This document shows positions 29,861 to 39,803 of a DNA stretch of 64,000 nucleotides, one piece after another (the stretch's first letter is position 1; every line of letters begins with the position of its first letter). This DNA is from Andalucia godoyi (Eukaryota; Discoba; Jakobea; Jakobida; Andaluciidae): contig VRVR01000011.1 in assembly GCA_009859145.1 (NCBI GenBank), positions 74,097 through 138,096 of the forward strand, in the 5' to 3' direction. The notes below the pieces were generated by a model. That model worked only from the letters and a program-made list of their open reading frames with translations. It did no database searches and was not told the origin of the DNA. The position numbers and the translations under genes are program-made.

Positions 29861-30642
29861 ACTCGAGATCCAGTGCGTTTTCCAACCCAAAATTGCAGAC
29901 AGAACACAGAAGGAAAAAAGACGTCGAAAAAGCGTGTTCAGCCTCGCAGAAGGACTCGGATTTCACAAGCATCAAGAACGGAAAACGAGTTGCAAAAGTA
30001 TCAAGCATCAAGCCAAAGGATTCCAAAGTAAATATGCGACTACGCCTACATTGTACACTAACCACGGATAATCATCGCTGATCACCCATAATCAATGCTG
30101 CAACCCAACAACATGCACAGCATGATCGAGAAGGGGGGTAGGCCCCAACACGCCCCTCGGCATGAGAGACGTTCTTAAGATAGATGCTACGTTGCATGGA
30201 CAATAAAAATAAAAAATAAGAAATGAGTGTCGCTGTGCGAGAATGCAGCGCGGCGGCGTGTTTATAGGGATTTCATGATCAAAATGGGGCGAAACGAATC
30301 GGGCATCGTGTGACAGAGTTGCTAAGATAGCAAATGCATGCGGCATGGCGCGTGGCAGTGTTTTTGGTTTGCGTGCGCTTTCGATTGCTTCACCATATCG
30401 CAATAAGTGGCAACGATATATGAAAGAAGGATTTGTTCATTGTTTATTTTTCTTGTGGGGGAAACAGCAACTGGACGACTCAAACAAATTTATGATAGGT
30501 GAGAAAGAACGCAAGGGGGGAGAGAGAGAGAGAAGAAACATCTCAGTACCCAATCGGCATTCAATGGGGAAAAATGACAAAATGAAAAAAAAGCCAGAAG
30601 CCAAAAGACAAAAGACTCGAACATACGGCGCGCTTCAACAAG
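29861..30642. other. Intergenic
   Basis: No convincing gene. Two overlapping short frames near 30092-30403 (minus) and 30345-30480 (plus) lack recognisable content. GAGAGA tract near 30518-30532. Confidence 0.5.
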
Positions 30643-33600
30643 TTACATCCGTGTACTCTTCGCGCGCGACCGTGTATCTGTCTTCAGTGGTTGCAATCCA
30701 TCCTGTTTGGATGGTGCTTGTAGAGTTTCGGATTTGCGGTTGGATGATGGTTTGCTAGCCTCCAACGATGCCTGGAAATCATTCCATCTTCGAGGCTGGA
30801 TTTTGATCCGCTCAATCGCCTGGAAGAGCATGGAAGCCTCCAAGTCAATGAAACGTCCTTGCAGCAGCGTAAGAGCCTCTTCTCTTGTGCAATTTTCAAG
30901 ACGGTTCGACAAGACGTACAGGATGCCATAAGCAGTTCTGAAAAGAGCCATTTCGCCTTCCAACAAGAACCAGTCCCAGATTCGGGTGCAGATCTCGAGT
31001 GGAAGTGCTCGTGCAAAGACTGTGGTGAACCAGTCCGCAAGATACATTTCAGGACGGATATCCAAGCGCTGGAATTGCGAGTGCAAGGACGGCATTTCGT
31101 CCTTGAGAGCACGGTCAAAGAATCGGACCCGTGCTTCGACAAGAAGTTGGTTACGAGTGATGAAACAGTCCAGGCAAGGCATTTGCAGCATATTTGCCAT
31201 TGCCATGAATGATTCAAATTGCTTGTTGTAAATCAAAAAGATGGAAGCAACAAATGCCAGACCCTCCACATAGCCAACTTCGGGGCGGTAGATGATCCAT
31301 GCGTCCAGCACGTCCAAGACTTCCTGTGAAACAGTTTGTGCACCCGGCTTCTCACTGGGATCGCCTTCGGAACTCTCCGACTCTCCCTGCAGATTGACCA
31401 CAATGTCCGGAAATGTGCTTTCGACATCCCGCTTCATACGAAGCATAGAGTCGCCGAACCCGGTAATCTTCTCACCAGGCTGCAGAAGAGCAACAAAGGA
31501 GCGCAAAACACGAGCCTGTGCAACGCAATCTGTAAAGTCGATTTCCGAAAGCCCGCAAGCGTTTCCAATCAACTTCAGCCAAACGCGTCCACGCACAAAT
31601 GTCGGAACACCTTGAAGAATCAGCTGTCTCAGGTACACCGTATCATTGTACTGATCCCAATGTGCAAGAATATCATCCTCCCACAGCGCCTTTGCTCTTG
31701 CATACGTCTTACCGCGCTTGTGCATAAGCCGCTTTCTTTCGCGAGCCCGGTTCTCCAAGTGGTTACGCTGGACAATCAGAGCAAAATGTTCACACCATAG
31801 ATCCCGAATGTTTTCCGACGGGGCTTCAAGATCCAGAGTGCGTTTCTTTCCAATCAAAGACAAGCAAAGCTTGTTCTTTCGGTCGATGTCAGCTTGTCGT
31901 TTGAACACCGCCGTCGACGCTCCTTTGTGCACTCCGACAACTTCAGACAAACTCATCTCGCGAACACCCGAAGTCGATTGGGGAATTTTCCATTGAACCT
32001 TCTTGCCGTCCTCAGAAATGCAGATGTGCCGCGGATGCGGTTTCCCTCTGCGGCCGTGCTTGATAAAGTCTGTTCCATTGATGAACATGTTTCGGTACTC
32101 ATCCTCGTCCAGCAATTCCATGACATCCTTCATTCTGATTTCGTTAGCAACAATACGATCATAGATTCCTTCCAAAAAGGCACGGTCAAGATCCTCCGAG
32201 TTATTCACGCCTCGAAGATTCCTGACAAAGTCCTCTCTTGTCATGCGACGCTTGATCTTGGGATTGTGGGCATCCGTATTCAGCATGATGATGGCAAAAG
32301 CAAGCAGATATCCTGCATCCTTTGTCTTGAATGCATGACTGTTCTGCTCGTAGTAGCGGTTTGCAAACTGTTCAATGACACGATCGATCTGCTGCGCTTC
32401 GCCTGGCAGGACGAAGTAACTCAAAAACTTCCGCAGCGCGTCGTCGATTTCCTCTCCCGCAAACTCCAACGAATGTAACATGCAGGTCAAGACAGCTTGA
32501 TTGAAAGGGTTCGCATCTCCGAGCAGCCTGCCTATACGAGACTTTGGCAGCCCTTGCACCTCCAGCAAGATCCGTGCGACATCCTCGGGTGCATCCTCTC
32601 TGCAGATTTCATTGGAGATCAGCCATTTGATCGCCTTGTTTGGAGAGTCTCGGAACAGCTTGAAAAACTCGTCCGGTGCTGCAGCATCTGTGTTTTGCGG
32701 TGGCGTCTGCGTTGTCTGCAGAACAATGTTGGGATGAGGCGAGGCAGGAAGCTCCTTGCCACCAGGCTTTGTCGATCGGAGGGTAGCACTGGGTGAGAAG
32801 TGTACATGATGCTCGCCGACCGCCTTTCTGTCCGCCACGGAATCCGGAACGGACACGACAAGATCACTCGCAGGCAGACCGGCCGGTCGAGATTCTCCTG
32901 CTGAAACAGACGCTGATTTTCCATGAGGTGGAGCCGGAGAGGAAACTGTCAGCGAGGGTGTGGCAGCAGCAGCAGCAGCAGCACCGGAAGCGGAACCACC
33001 AGTAACTCCCGAGTGTGCAGGCGGCAGCGGCGGCGGTGGTGGCGAAGATGCGTTGGAACGTGTTCCAGACGTCGGAATTATCTGCATGGACAACTGCGCC
33101 TGGTGAGACCGCTCCAGCACATGTTCGTTCAGACTCGAGGGCATCGACGAAGATCTCGGGAGCTGCGAGCTCACCGAAAGCGTCGAGGAGCTCCGCTCCA
33201 CATTGTTATTATGTGCCGTGGATTGGAAGGGAGACATTGCAAACTGCTGCTGCTTGAGGCTCTGTGCAAGGTTACAAGCAGCTATGAACGACGTCAGCTT
33301 TGCCTTAGCCTTTTCTCTCATGTCCACGGATCGCATTCTGCGATGCATGCCCACAGGTGTCGCCTTTACCACCGGTGCATCCGCTGAGCGCATGTCGACG
33401 TAGTTGGGTCCGGAAACCATAGGCGAGGACAACACGGACGGCATTCCTCTCATCGACGGTCGTTTTTCAAGCCCGCCCTCCACGTCCAGTTTGTCCTTAT
33501 CCTTCCCAGAGTTCTTGTCATTCTTCTTCTTGACGTCCTTGGATGGAGCCTTCTTCTTTTTGCTTGGAGAATCATCTTCATCCTCTGAATCACCTCCATC

Positions 33601-34230
33601 GTTCTCCGAATCGTCCTCTGAGTCGTCATCGTCCTCCTCTGCTGGCACAAACACCACTTCTTCATCCATGCGAGCGTTTGTCGCTGCTCTTCCGGACACC
33701 AGCGCATCATGCAGCGAATCCGGCTTCGCAGAGAATGTTCTGCTGAGCGCACCCGAATAGGAATGCACAACATGGGCGTCGTCATCCTGGTCTTCTTCAT
33801 CCTCGGAGTTATTCGCAGAGGGCGACGACGGAGGCGAGTTTCCTGCAGACGAAACTGGCGAAAACACTGGGTCTCCATCGCCAACAGACGGGACCATCAG
33901 CATTTCGTCTCCGGTGTTACGATGATTCAATTGCGATGAGGTTGACGGTGGAGTGTGAAACCCCGCTTGCGATGAGATTGACAATAACTCCGAGCTTGTT
34001 GGAGTGGATGATGATGACGATGATGCGCCTGTTGAAAACGAATTTGACCCATTCGACGAGGACGATGATGAGGATGCGGATGACACCGAGATCTGAGAAG
34101 ACGATGAAACGGCCAACGTCGCGGCTCTTCGACGCTGGATCTGCCGCGGAGAATCTGTCGATGGAGTTGGCGATCCGTTGCTCGATTCTCCAGAAGGAGA
34201 CGAAATGCGAACTTGCGGATCAGCGCTCAT
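30643..34230 (-). CDS. Sec7-PH-TBC fusion (TBS-type ARF-GEF family) with altered catalytic residues
   Basis: A 1195-residue protein. Residues 1-~510 are disordered (Ser, Asp/Glu, Pro, Ala runs). Sec7 spans ~515-705: FLSYFVLPGEAQQIDRVIEQF and GYLLAFAIIMLNTDAHNP are classic. A PH domain follows (~715-830; FIKHGRRGKPHPRH, TLDLEAPSENIRDLW). A TBC domain covers ~870-1140 (GVPTFVRGRVWLKLIGN, YLADWFTTVFARALPLE, IWDWFLLEGEMALFRTAYGIL). Sec7 activates ARF GTPases and TBC stimulates Rab GTPases, so the protein should link ARF and Rab control on Golgi or endosomal membranes. Sec7-TBC (TBS) proteins are known from diverse eukaryotes. Here the Sec7 glutamate-finger loop reads LLGDANPFN, and the TBC fingers read RDVESTFP (Arg replaced by Ser) and GYVEGL (Gln replaced by Glu). 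Start ATG at 34230. Confidence 0.9.
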   Translation of the reverse strand: MSADPQVRISSPSGESSNGSPTPSTDSPRQIQRRRAATLAVSSSSQISVSSASSSSSSSNGSNSFSTGASSSSSSTPTSSELLSISSQAGFHTPPSTSSQLNHRNTGDEMLMVPSVGDGDPVFSPVSSAGNSPPSSPSANNSEDEEDQDDDAHVVHSYSGALSRTFSAKPDSLHDALVSGRAATNARMDEEVVFVPAEEDDDDSEDDSENDGGDSEDEDDSPSKKKKAPSKDVKKKNDKNSGKDKDKLDVEGGLEKRPSMRGMPSVLSSPMVSGPNYVDMRSADAPVVKATPVGMHRRMRSVDMREKAKAKLTSFIAACNLAQSLKQQQFAMSPFQSTAHNNNVERSSSTLSVSSQLPRSSSMPSSLNEHVLERSHQAQLSMQIIPTSGTRSNASSPPPPPLPPAHSGVTGGSASGAAAAAAATPSLTVSSPAPPHGKSASVSAGESRPAGLPASDLVVSVPDSVADRKAVGEHHVHFSPSATLRSTKPGGKELPASPHPNIVLQTTQTPPQNTDAAAPDEFFKLFRDSPNKAIKWLISNEICREDAPEDVARILLEVQGLPKSRIGRLLGDANPFNQAVLTCMLHSLEFAGEEIDDALRKFLSYFVLPGEAQQIDRVIEQFANRYYEQNSHAFKTKDAGYLLAFAIIMLNTDAHNPKIKRRMTREDFVRNLRGVNNSEDLDRAFLEGIYDRIVANEIRMKDVMELLDEDEYRNMFINGTDFIKHGRRGKPHPRHICISEDGKKVQWKIPQSTSGVREMSLSEVVGVHKGASTAVFKRQADIDRKNKLCLSLIGKKRTLDLEAPSENIRDLWCEHFALIVQRNHLENRARERKRLMHKRGKTYARAKALWEDDILAHWDQYNDTVYLRQLILQGVPTFVRGRVWLKLIGNACGLSEIDFTDCVAQARVLRSFVALLQPGEKITGFGDSMLRMKRDVESTFPDIVVNLQGESESSEGDPSEKPGAQTVSQEVLDVLDAWIIYRPEVGYVEGLAFVASIFLIYNKQFESFMAMANMLQMPCLDCFITRNQLLVEARVRFFDRALKDEMPSLHSQFQRLDIRPEMYLADWFTTVFARALPLEICTRIWDWFLLEGEMALFRTAYGILYVLSNRLENCTREEALTLLQGRFIDLEASMLFQAIERIKIQPRRWNDFQASLEASKPSSNRKSETLQAPSKQDGLQPLKTDTRSRAKSTRM

Positions 34231-35019
34231 TCAAACACAAGACTGCGTGTGAAAAAAAAGACGAGAGAAGGGTGAAGGGGAAAAACACACACACACACGC
34301 ACGCACGCACGCACGCACGCACAAAGAACAAGTGAAAGAAACAAGAAGAGAATAATACAAACGAGAAATTAAAAACAATAAAATAAAATAAGATAAAATT
34401 ATTAAAAAGACGTCATTTAAAATGAAAGGATAATAAAATGGGGGAATTATTTCATTATTATTATATTTTTTTTTTGGAGGAATTGGAGAAAATCCGAGCC
34501 TTGTGAGAGATTGTGGGGCGCCCATCGGAGTCCAGACGGGGGGAAGAGCAGGGAAGGGAAGAGAGAAAACGTGCCTCTCTTTTCTCTTATCTATTTTGTT
34601 GTTGTGTACAACCGCTTGGAAATGGGGTGGGTATGGTCTGGTTTTTTCCTGAAGCGTGCGCACAAAAGATACTGCACGAATTTTTAATATCATTATCATT
34701 ATGATTATTATTATTTGTACAGTTTCATTTTTCAGATCTGCATTCAACAGTCATTTCGTCTGCATACAAGATGCTTTCTGCGACAGGGGAGACGGAAATG
34801 TCTTAACACACAAGGGCAAGCAGGCAGAGAAAGGCGGGGAGTCCAGTTTCCCAGAATCCGGAACTGACGTACAGTGGGTCGTAAGCAGGCCGAGATTGCC
34901 TACGTTTTCACGGAAACGCACATCGCTGCTCGCTGCTGGCCTGTTTTCCCACCTTCACGTTGTCTGCTTCGAGGAAGGAACCGCTGGGAATATGGTACTT
35001 GGAGGGCAAATGGAGAAGA
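34231..35019. other. Divergent intergenic with CACA/CGCA array
   Basis: (CA)n then CGCA units at 34285-34322; T-rich near 34440-34480. No gene seen. A short 5' exon of the next gene could hide here. Confidence 0.5.
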
Positions 35020-36780
35020 ATGGACGTAAAGGGAAACGATGCAATAATCGATTATATCGTCCGAATTGGAAAGGATGCTATACGTACTGAACTGTTGAAT
35101 GCAGCGGAAAAGAATCTAAGAAGCGAACTGCACACAATTCGCGTTCGTTGCGACGAAATCAAAGCTACCGTCGACCGCAGTTTCCAAAGGACATCCGAAT
35201 GTATGTTTTCAAAGTATGTCCATTGGAGAATGGAGGATCGACGGCTCGGGGTTGCGCTGCGTCGGATTCTCAATCAAATTCTGGGAAAGTACGGTGTTTT
35301 TGCACTGGGGTTTGAATCTGTCTTGGCAATATCAATCATCAGAGCTTCCGGCATATCGTGGAACCGGGTCGTTCTTTCCGCACGGTCCGCCCGCGATTTT
35401 ATGATTGTTTATAAACAATTGGAATTCCTGAAGAACCATCGGAAATTCATCGAGCGCACGCTAGATGAGCTTGCCGTTGTCGTTCCTTCTCTCTGTATCG
35501 AAGCCGAAGAGTTTGCCAGTGAAATGCAGACGAAGAAGAACAGACACGACAAGGAAAAAGCAGAAGTCGTGGTTTCTGCAACTGCTGAGGCTTCACCACT
35601 GTTGATCAAAATGAGTGCCGACGAGGTGCTAGATGCGTTTGATTATCAAGCCGTGGATGTAGGGACATTATACGAGGATCTGGAGTACGAGTTTCAAGCA
35701 TCGCAGCGTCGCAAGACCCTGTCAAGGAAGCACGGTTCCGTCTTGCTGTTGGCGGGAAACGGGGCAGCGTCTTCCATTGCATTGCAAGCCGAGTCGATTG
35801 GCTTGGAGGATCAGTACATGTCGCTATTTCCTTCGTCGGCCTCGTCCGAATTGATGCATGTTTTGTCAGGGAATGCTCCCTCACTGCCATCTGAAGAACA
35901 ACAGAATGCTGTGAAGAATGCACTGTGGGCCGTGTTCAATTCGGTGCTTTTGCAAATCGATTTCCTAGTGTCTGAATACGAGTCAAGACTCCAATCGGCA
36001 CTGATTCCTCTTGGATTCATGTGCGGTGCGGATCTGGCATTCGAGTGCCTGGCTTGTTTGCCACTGTTGACGGATTCATACGTATCGCAAACTGTAAGAA
36101 TGGTCGATTGTCGCCGCTCGTGCATGCTTCGCAGGCACTTGGCAAGCTTGAAGGTGGACATCAACTACAAAATGTCGCAGGTTCGCAAGCATCTGAAACT
36201 TGTGCAGGCAGCAAGAAGCAAGGCTTTCGATGCGATATCCGTGGAGGACACCGTTCTGCGCGCAGCACCATCGTACTCGGACCTGAAGAGCATGATGTTC
36301 TTGCACATTTACGACAATCGGGAGAGGAAACGCTTGCAGAGAATGCAGGAAGAACAACAGCGGCTGATGAACTTCCTTTCCTCTTCTTCTTCTTCTTCGT
36401 CGTCGCCGTTGTCGAGCATTGTGCTGCCGGGCGCATTGGATGCCGGGCTTTCTCTGCTGCAGAGTTTAGCTGCCTCGAAGTTTTCTGTGAACGTTGGCTT
36501 GCCGGTTGCAGAGGATGATGTCGCACTCGGAGAAGACTGGGTGCAGTCTCTCATGGACGGGTTGTCCGTGCTTTTCGCGAATGAAGTCATCCAGGAAGTC
36601 TCCCACATTGCTGGGAAAGAGAATGCCAAGATTGTATGCGAATTTTGGAAAGACGATGCACGTCGCATACATTCTGCGATTCAACAATTCGCGCGTCTTT
36701 CTGAGCCATGGCGATCCTCCATGATCCTCAAGAAATGGTACCGTCATTTGCAAACACTCCAAGAATCGTCAGCATTTTAA
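35020..36780 (+). CDS. Large helical orphan protein
   Basis: A 586-residue protein from the ATG at 35020 (MDVKGNDAIIDYIVRIG). It is predominantly helical, with amphipathic segments throughout, for example ELLNAAEKNLRSELHTIRVRCDEIKATV near 25-55 and MSQVRKHLKLVQAARSKAFDAI near 385-405. A basic/acidic helix RERKRLQRMQEEQQRLMNFL near 430 leads into a run of ten Ser residues. No signal peptide, TM segment or catalytic motif is visible. The extended helical build would suit a tethering, dynamin-accessory or mitochondrial-fission type factor, but that is only impression. The frame is open upstream without ATG, so a 5' exon is possible. Confidence 0.6.
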   Translation: MDVKGNDAIIDYIVRIGKDAIRTELLNAAEKNLRSELHTIRVRCDEIKATVDRSFQRTSECMFSKYVHWRMEDRRLGVALRRILNQILGKYGVFALGFESVLAISIIRASGISWNRVVLSARSARDFMIVYKQLEFLKNHRKFIERTLDELAVVVPSLCIEAEEFASEMQTKKNRHDKEKAEVVVSATAEASPLLIKMSADEVLDAFDYQAVDVGTLYEDLEYEFQASQRRKTLSRKHGSVLLLAGNGAASSIALQAESIGLEDQYMSLFPSSASSELMHVLSGNAPSLPSEEQQNAVKNALWAVFNSVLLQIDFLVSEYESRLQSALIPLGFMCGADLAFECLACLPLLTDSYVSQTVRMVDCRRSCMLRRHLASLKVDINYKMSQVRKHLKLVQAARSKAFDAISVEDTVLRAAPSYSDLKSMMFLHIYDNRERKRLQRMQEEQQRLMNFLSSSSSSSSSPLSSIVLPGALDAGLSLLQSLAASKFSVNVGLPVAEDDVALGEDWVQSLMDGLSVLFANEVIQEVSHIAGKENAKIVCEFWKDDARRIHSAIQQFARLSEPWRSSMILKKWYRHLQTLQESSAF

Positions 36781-36979
36781 GACTGGGTAAAAAAGACAGG
36801 GTGAAAAGTGCTATGATTTACAAATCCTGCTGCTCCTGCTGCTACTACATCAAACCCATGTGCATTCTCGCGAGAAGAACTTTGCGAGTCTAAGAAAGAA
36901 TTGCAAAAAGAAGAAGGAAAAACGGTTGAAGAGAAACAGAGGAACAAGAAACTAAGAAAACCGCAGAACCCGGCAGGAT

Positions 36980-39157
36980 TCATCGCAGGTTCGAGGACCG
37001 CAAGCTTGACGACGTACCATAATTACCGTGTGCTGAAGATGGTCTTGCGCTGGACGGCATAACAGAGTGCTGCTGAGCCATTGATGGAGGTGCTCCTTGA
37101 GTGTTTGCAATGTTACGTTGGAGAAGCTTGGAAGTGATTTCGTACGAGGACGTTACGTCCATCGCTGCCATCATGAGCTCTCGATCTCCCAAGTTGCTGG
37201 CCACTTTCTGTTGCACGTTTTCACGTCTCACCTGCACCGCGTCTGCTTCCAAGCGCGCCTTATCCACCTTGAGAGAGCGATTCTCTTGGAGGAGTTTTTC
37301 CATAGTTCGCATGACATCCAGACGTTCGTGCGTCAGAGTGCCATTGTTAGCGGTACCAAGGAATTTCTGGGTGAGGCGCAGCTGCTCGATTTCGTCCTTG
37401 AGCTTTTGCGCAGTCTCTCTGGCAGACGACAGCTCTGCCGCCAACACTGCTCGAGCAGATTGCTCCCGTTCCAAATCGGCTCGGAGGCTGTCCAAAGAGC
37501 GCTCTCTCGTGGAACTTTCGTCGCGTGCAAGCGATGCTTCTCGCACATACGCATCCGCACGAGCCTGTGCATCTTCCGCTGTCCTTTTGGCATCCTCGAG
37601 CTGTCTTCGCAGGGTATCCATGCGCTGCGTATACAACCGTTCAAGTTCTTCCACTTCGTCACGCATTGCAGCTCGCTCAGCTTCCAATTTCTTTCCAGCA
37701 TCTGCGTTCGACGATTGCGCAACCGCCGAGCGGTTTGCCAACCTTTCAACCTCTGCTTTGAGCGCAAAATTCTCCTCTTTGAGTTTCTGACGCATCATGT
37801 TGAACGTTTCAATCTTGGCTTCGACAACCAAACGCAAGAGCTGGGTGGTCCGTTCAATCCGGCCGACAGCAAATCCAATCCCGAAAGAATCTTCTGAATC
37901 TCCAGAAGCAACTGCAGTCGCATCTTCCATGGCAGCCAGCTGCGGAGGGACGTAGTTCGGCAACAGATCACGCGTGTACTTCTCCAAACCATCCGCAAGC
38001 TGTTGCATACGAGAACCTGCCCGCACAGCCTGTGTTTCCAAAGCCACAGCAAAGTGTTGCTGCGACTCCTTGTCATCCGACGACCGTCTCGCAATGTCTT
38101 CGGCAGAATGCTTGATTTGCACTGCCCTCGCGAGTTCAGACTGCGAAAGAGCAAGTTCCCTTCGAAGAGCCTCAATCTCGGATTGCTTTTGTGCATCACG
38201 AGCACGCAGCGTCTCGTTGGAAAAGCTCTGTTGTTCCGTTTTCAGCCGCTCCATCTCTCGACGCAGCTCTCGATTCAAGCTGGACATGGACGACAGCTCA
38301 GCTCTCAGTAGTGCATTCTCTGACGACAACGTCTCCGAAACGGGCCTCAGTGCCAGATTCTGAGAATGCGTATGAAGAGATGCGCTGCCCGTTGGTGCTG
38401 TGGCGTATCCATTCATCCGTGCACCCCCGTAAGCACTGCCTGTCGCAGATGGGAAGTTCCCGGTATTTCCGACACGACTTGCATTGAGGTTGTTGAAATG
38501 GTGTTGCGATGCTCCAATCTGAGTCGAAGAAGGAGCGTTGGTAGTTCGATGTGCAGGTCCAGGAGTCCAGCGGTACTCCTGCTGCGACTGTCTTTCCTTT
38601 TCATATGGTCGTGCACTCATTGGCATTCTGGCAGTCGCGGCCCCTGATGAATATGGATAGAACGGATTCATTTTTGAAAACGTCGATGGCGGGGTGTGCA
38701 ACGGGGCGTCTTTCAAATCAAAGTCGTTCAGCGCCGGTCCTTTCGGTTCTGGAATCAGCGGAGAGGCAGCAAGGAATAACGAAGAAGTAGGAGTCGATGA
38801 AACCGAAGTTGACGACGGATGCAGACTCTGACTCTGGTTCTGAAAAAGGCTATTGTGCTGTTGAATCCTGGAGTTTCGATATCCAGCAAGCTCAAAGTCG
38901 TGCTTTCCCAGTTCAAATTGCTGAGATGCAGAATTAGGATTCGCAGAGGACGAAGAACCAGAAGCTGTCACCAAGTCTTGAGTAGAATAGATGTGCTGTT
39001 CCCCGACCTGCTGATGCTGATGCTGATGCTGATGCTGACGTTGCTGCTGCTGTTGTTGCTCTTCCAGTTGCTGGAGCTCAATCTTCAGTTTGACTGCTTC
39101 GATGTACTGTTGGATTTCAGGATCCACGTCGGGTTGAACGGCAGCGGGATCCGACAT
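36980..39157 (-). CDS. Long coiled-coil protein (centrosomal/ciliary type)
   Basis: A 725-residue protein from the ATG at 39157. An N-terminal helix (EIQQYIEAVKLKIELQQLEE) runs into a Gln and His/Gln repeat. A disordered region with Ser, Asn and Pro runs to about residue 260. From about 270 to 660 it is almost continuous coiled coil: SENALLRAELSSMSSLNREL, then SEIEALRRELALSQSELARA, then LEAERAAMRDEVEELERLY, and a basic-acidic stretch ending RSLKVDKARLEADAVQVRRE. The C-terminus is disordered. No motor or nucleotide-binding motif. Such proteins are common at centrosomes, basal bodies and Golgi; family unknown to me. Confidence 0.7.
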   Translation of the reverse strand: MSDPAAVQPDVDPEIQQYIEAVKLKIELQQLEEQQQQQQRQHQHQHQHQQVGEQHIYSTQDLVTASGSSSSANPNSASQQFELGKHDFELAGYRNSRIQQHNSLFQNQSQSLHPSSTSVSSTPTSSLFLAASPLIPEPKGPALNDFDLKDAPLHTPPSTFSKMNPFYPYSSGAATARMPMSARPYEKERQSQQEYRWTPGPAHRTTNAPSSTQIGASQHHFNNLNASRVGNTGNFPSATGSAYGGARMNGYATAPTGSASLHTHSQNLALRPVSETLSSENALLRAELSSMSSLNRELRREMERLKTEQQSFSNETLRARDAQKQSEIEALRRELALSQSELARAVQIKHSAEDIARRSSDDKESQQHFAVALETQAVRAGSRMQQLADGLEKYTRDLLPNYVPPQLAAMEDATAVASGDSEDSFGIGFAVGRIERTTQLLRLVVEAKIETFNMMRQKLKEENFALKAEVERLANRSAVAQSSNADAGKKLEAERAAMRDEVEELERLYTQRMDTLRRQLEDAKRTAEDAQARADAYVREASLARDESSTRERSLDSLRADLEREQSARAVLAAELSSARETAQKLKDEIEQLRLTQKFLGTANNGTLTHERLDVMRTMEKLLQENRSLKVDKARLEADAVQVRRENVQQKVASNLGDRELMMAAMDVTSSYEITSKLLQRNIANTQGAPPSMAQQHSVMPSSARPSSAHGNYGTSSSLRSSNLR

Positions 39158-39803
39158 ACACGGCTGAAAAAGCGGCAAGAGAAGAAAAAAAAATCAGAGT
39201 GACGGTCAACGACGACGACGATGACGACAACCAATAATAGCAACAACAAAGAAGAAGTCTCCTGTTTTTTCTGCTGAATGCGTAAAAAGCCAAGGTTTCT
39301 TTGACTTTCACTCACTCACGCTCTTATTCACGCCGACAAACCCACGACAAGAGCAAAAAACAGAAAAAGACGATTCTTAAAAAAGAAAGAAAACGATAAC
39401 AACAACGACAACAACAGTACTTCGTGGTACTGAGCTTGGCGGAATAACAATGAATCGGAAAGAAAAGGAGTAGGGGGAGAGGAAGAAAAAAACGATGAAG
39501 CTTAGGAAAACTGGGTTTTGGAAAGAAGATGGCTTTTGAGATGCACAAAAGACCTTTGGGGATTTCAAGGTGGTCGAGAGGGAATTCAAAGGACCTTTTA
39601 TGGTTTGCGAGCGTTGGGTGACTTTGGGAACCCCGAGAGACGGAATGTCGACGATTGTCAACTGCACATGGCGTCACTACAGTCGAAAAAGCTGTAGAGC
39701 TGCGCGGCTGAAGAGAGATGAGAAGACGAAAAGAGGAAGAAAAAAAAAAATTGAGGAAAAAGTCGGTCGGGCGGACGTGGTGTTGCAGCGGCGGCGGCTA
39801 CTG
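39158..39803. other. Divergent intergenic
   Basis: Shared upstream region of the coiled-coil gene (minus) and SEN54 (plus). The SEN54 frame extends back to 39570 with in-frame ATGs at 39600 and 39645, but the encoded sequence looks non-conserved. No repeat of note. Confidence 0.5.
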
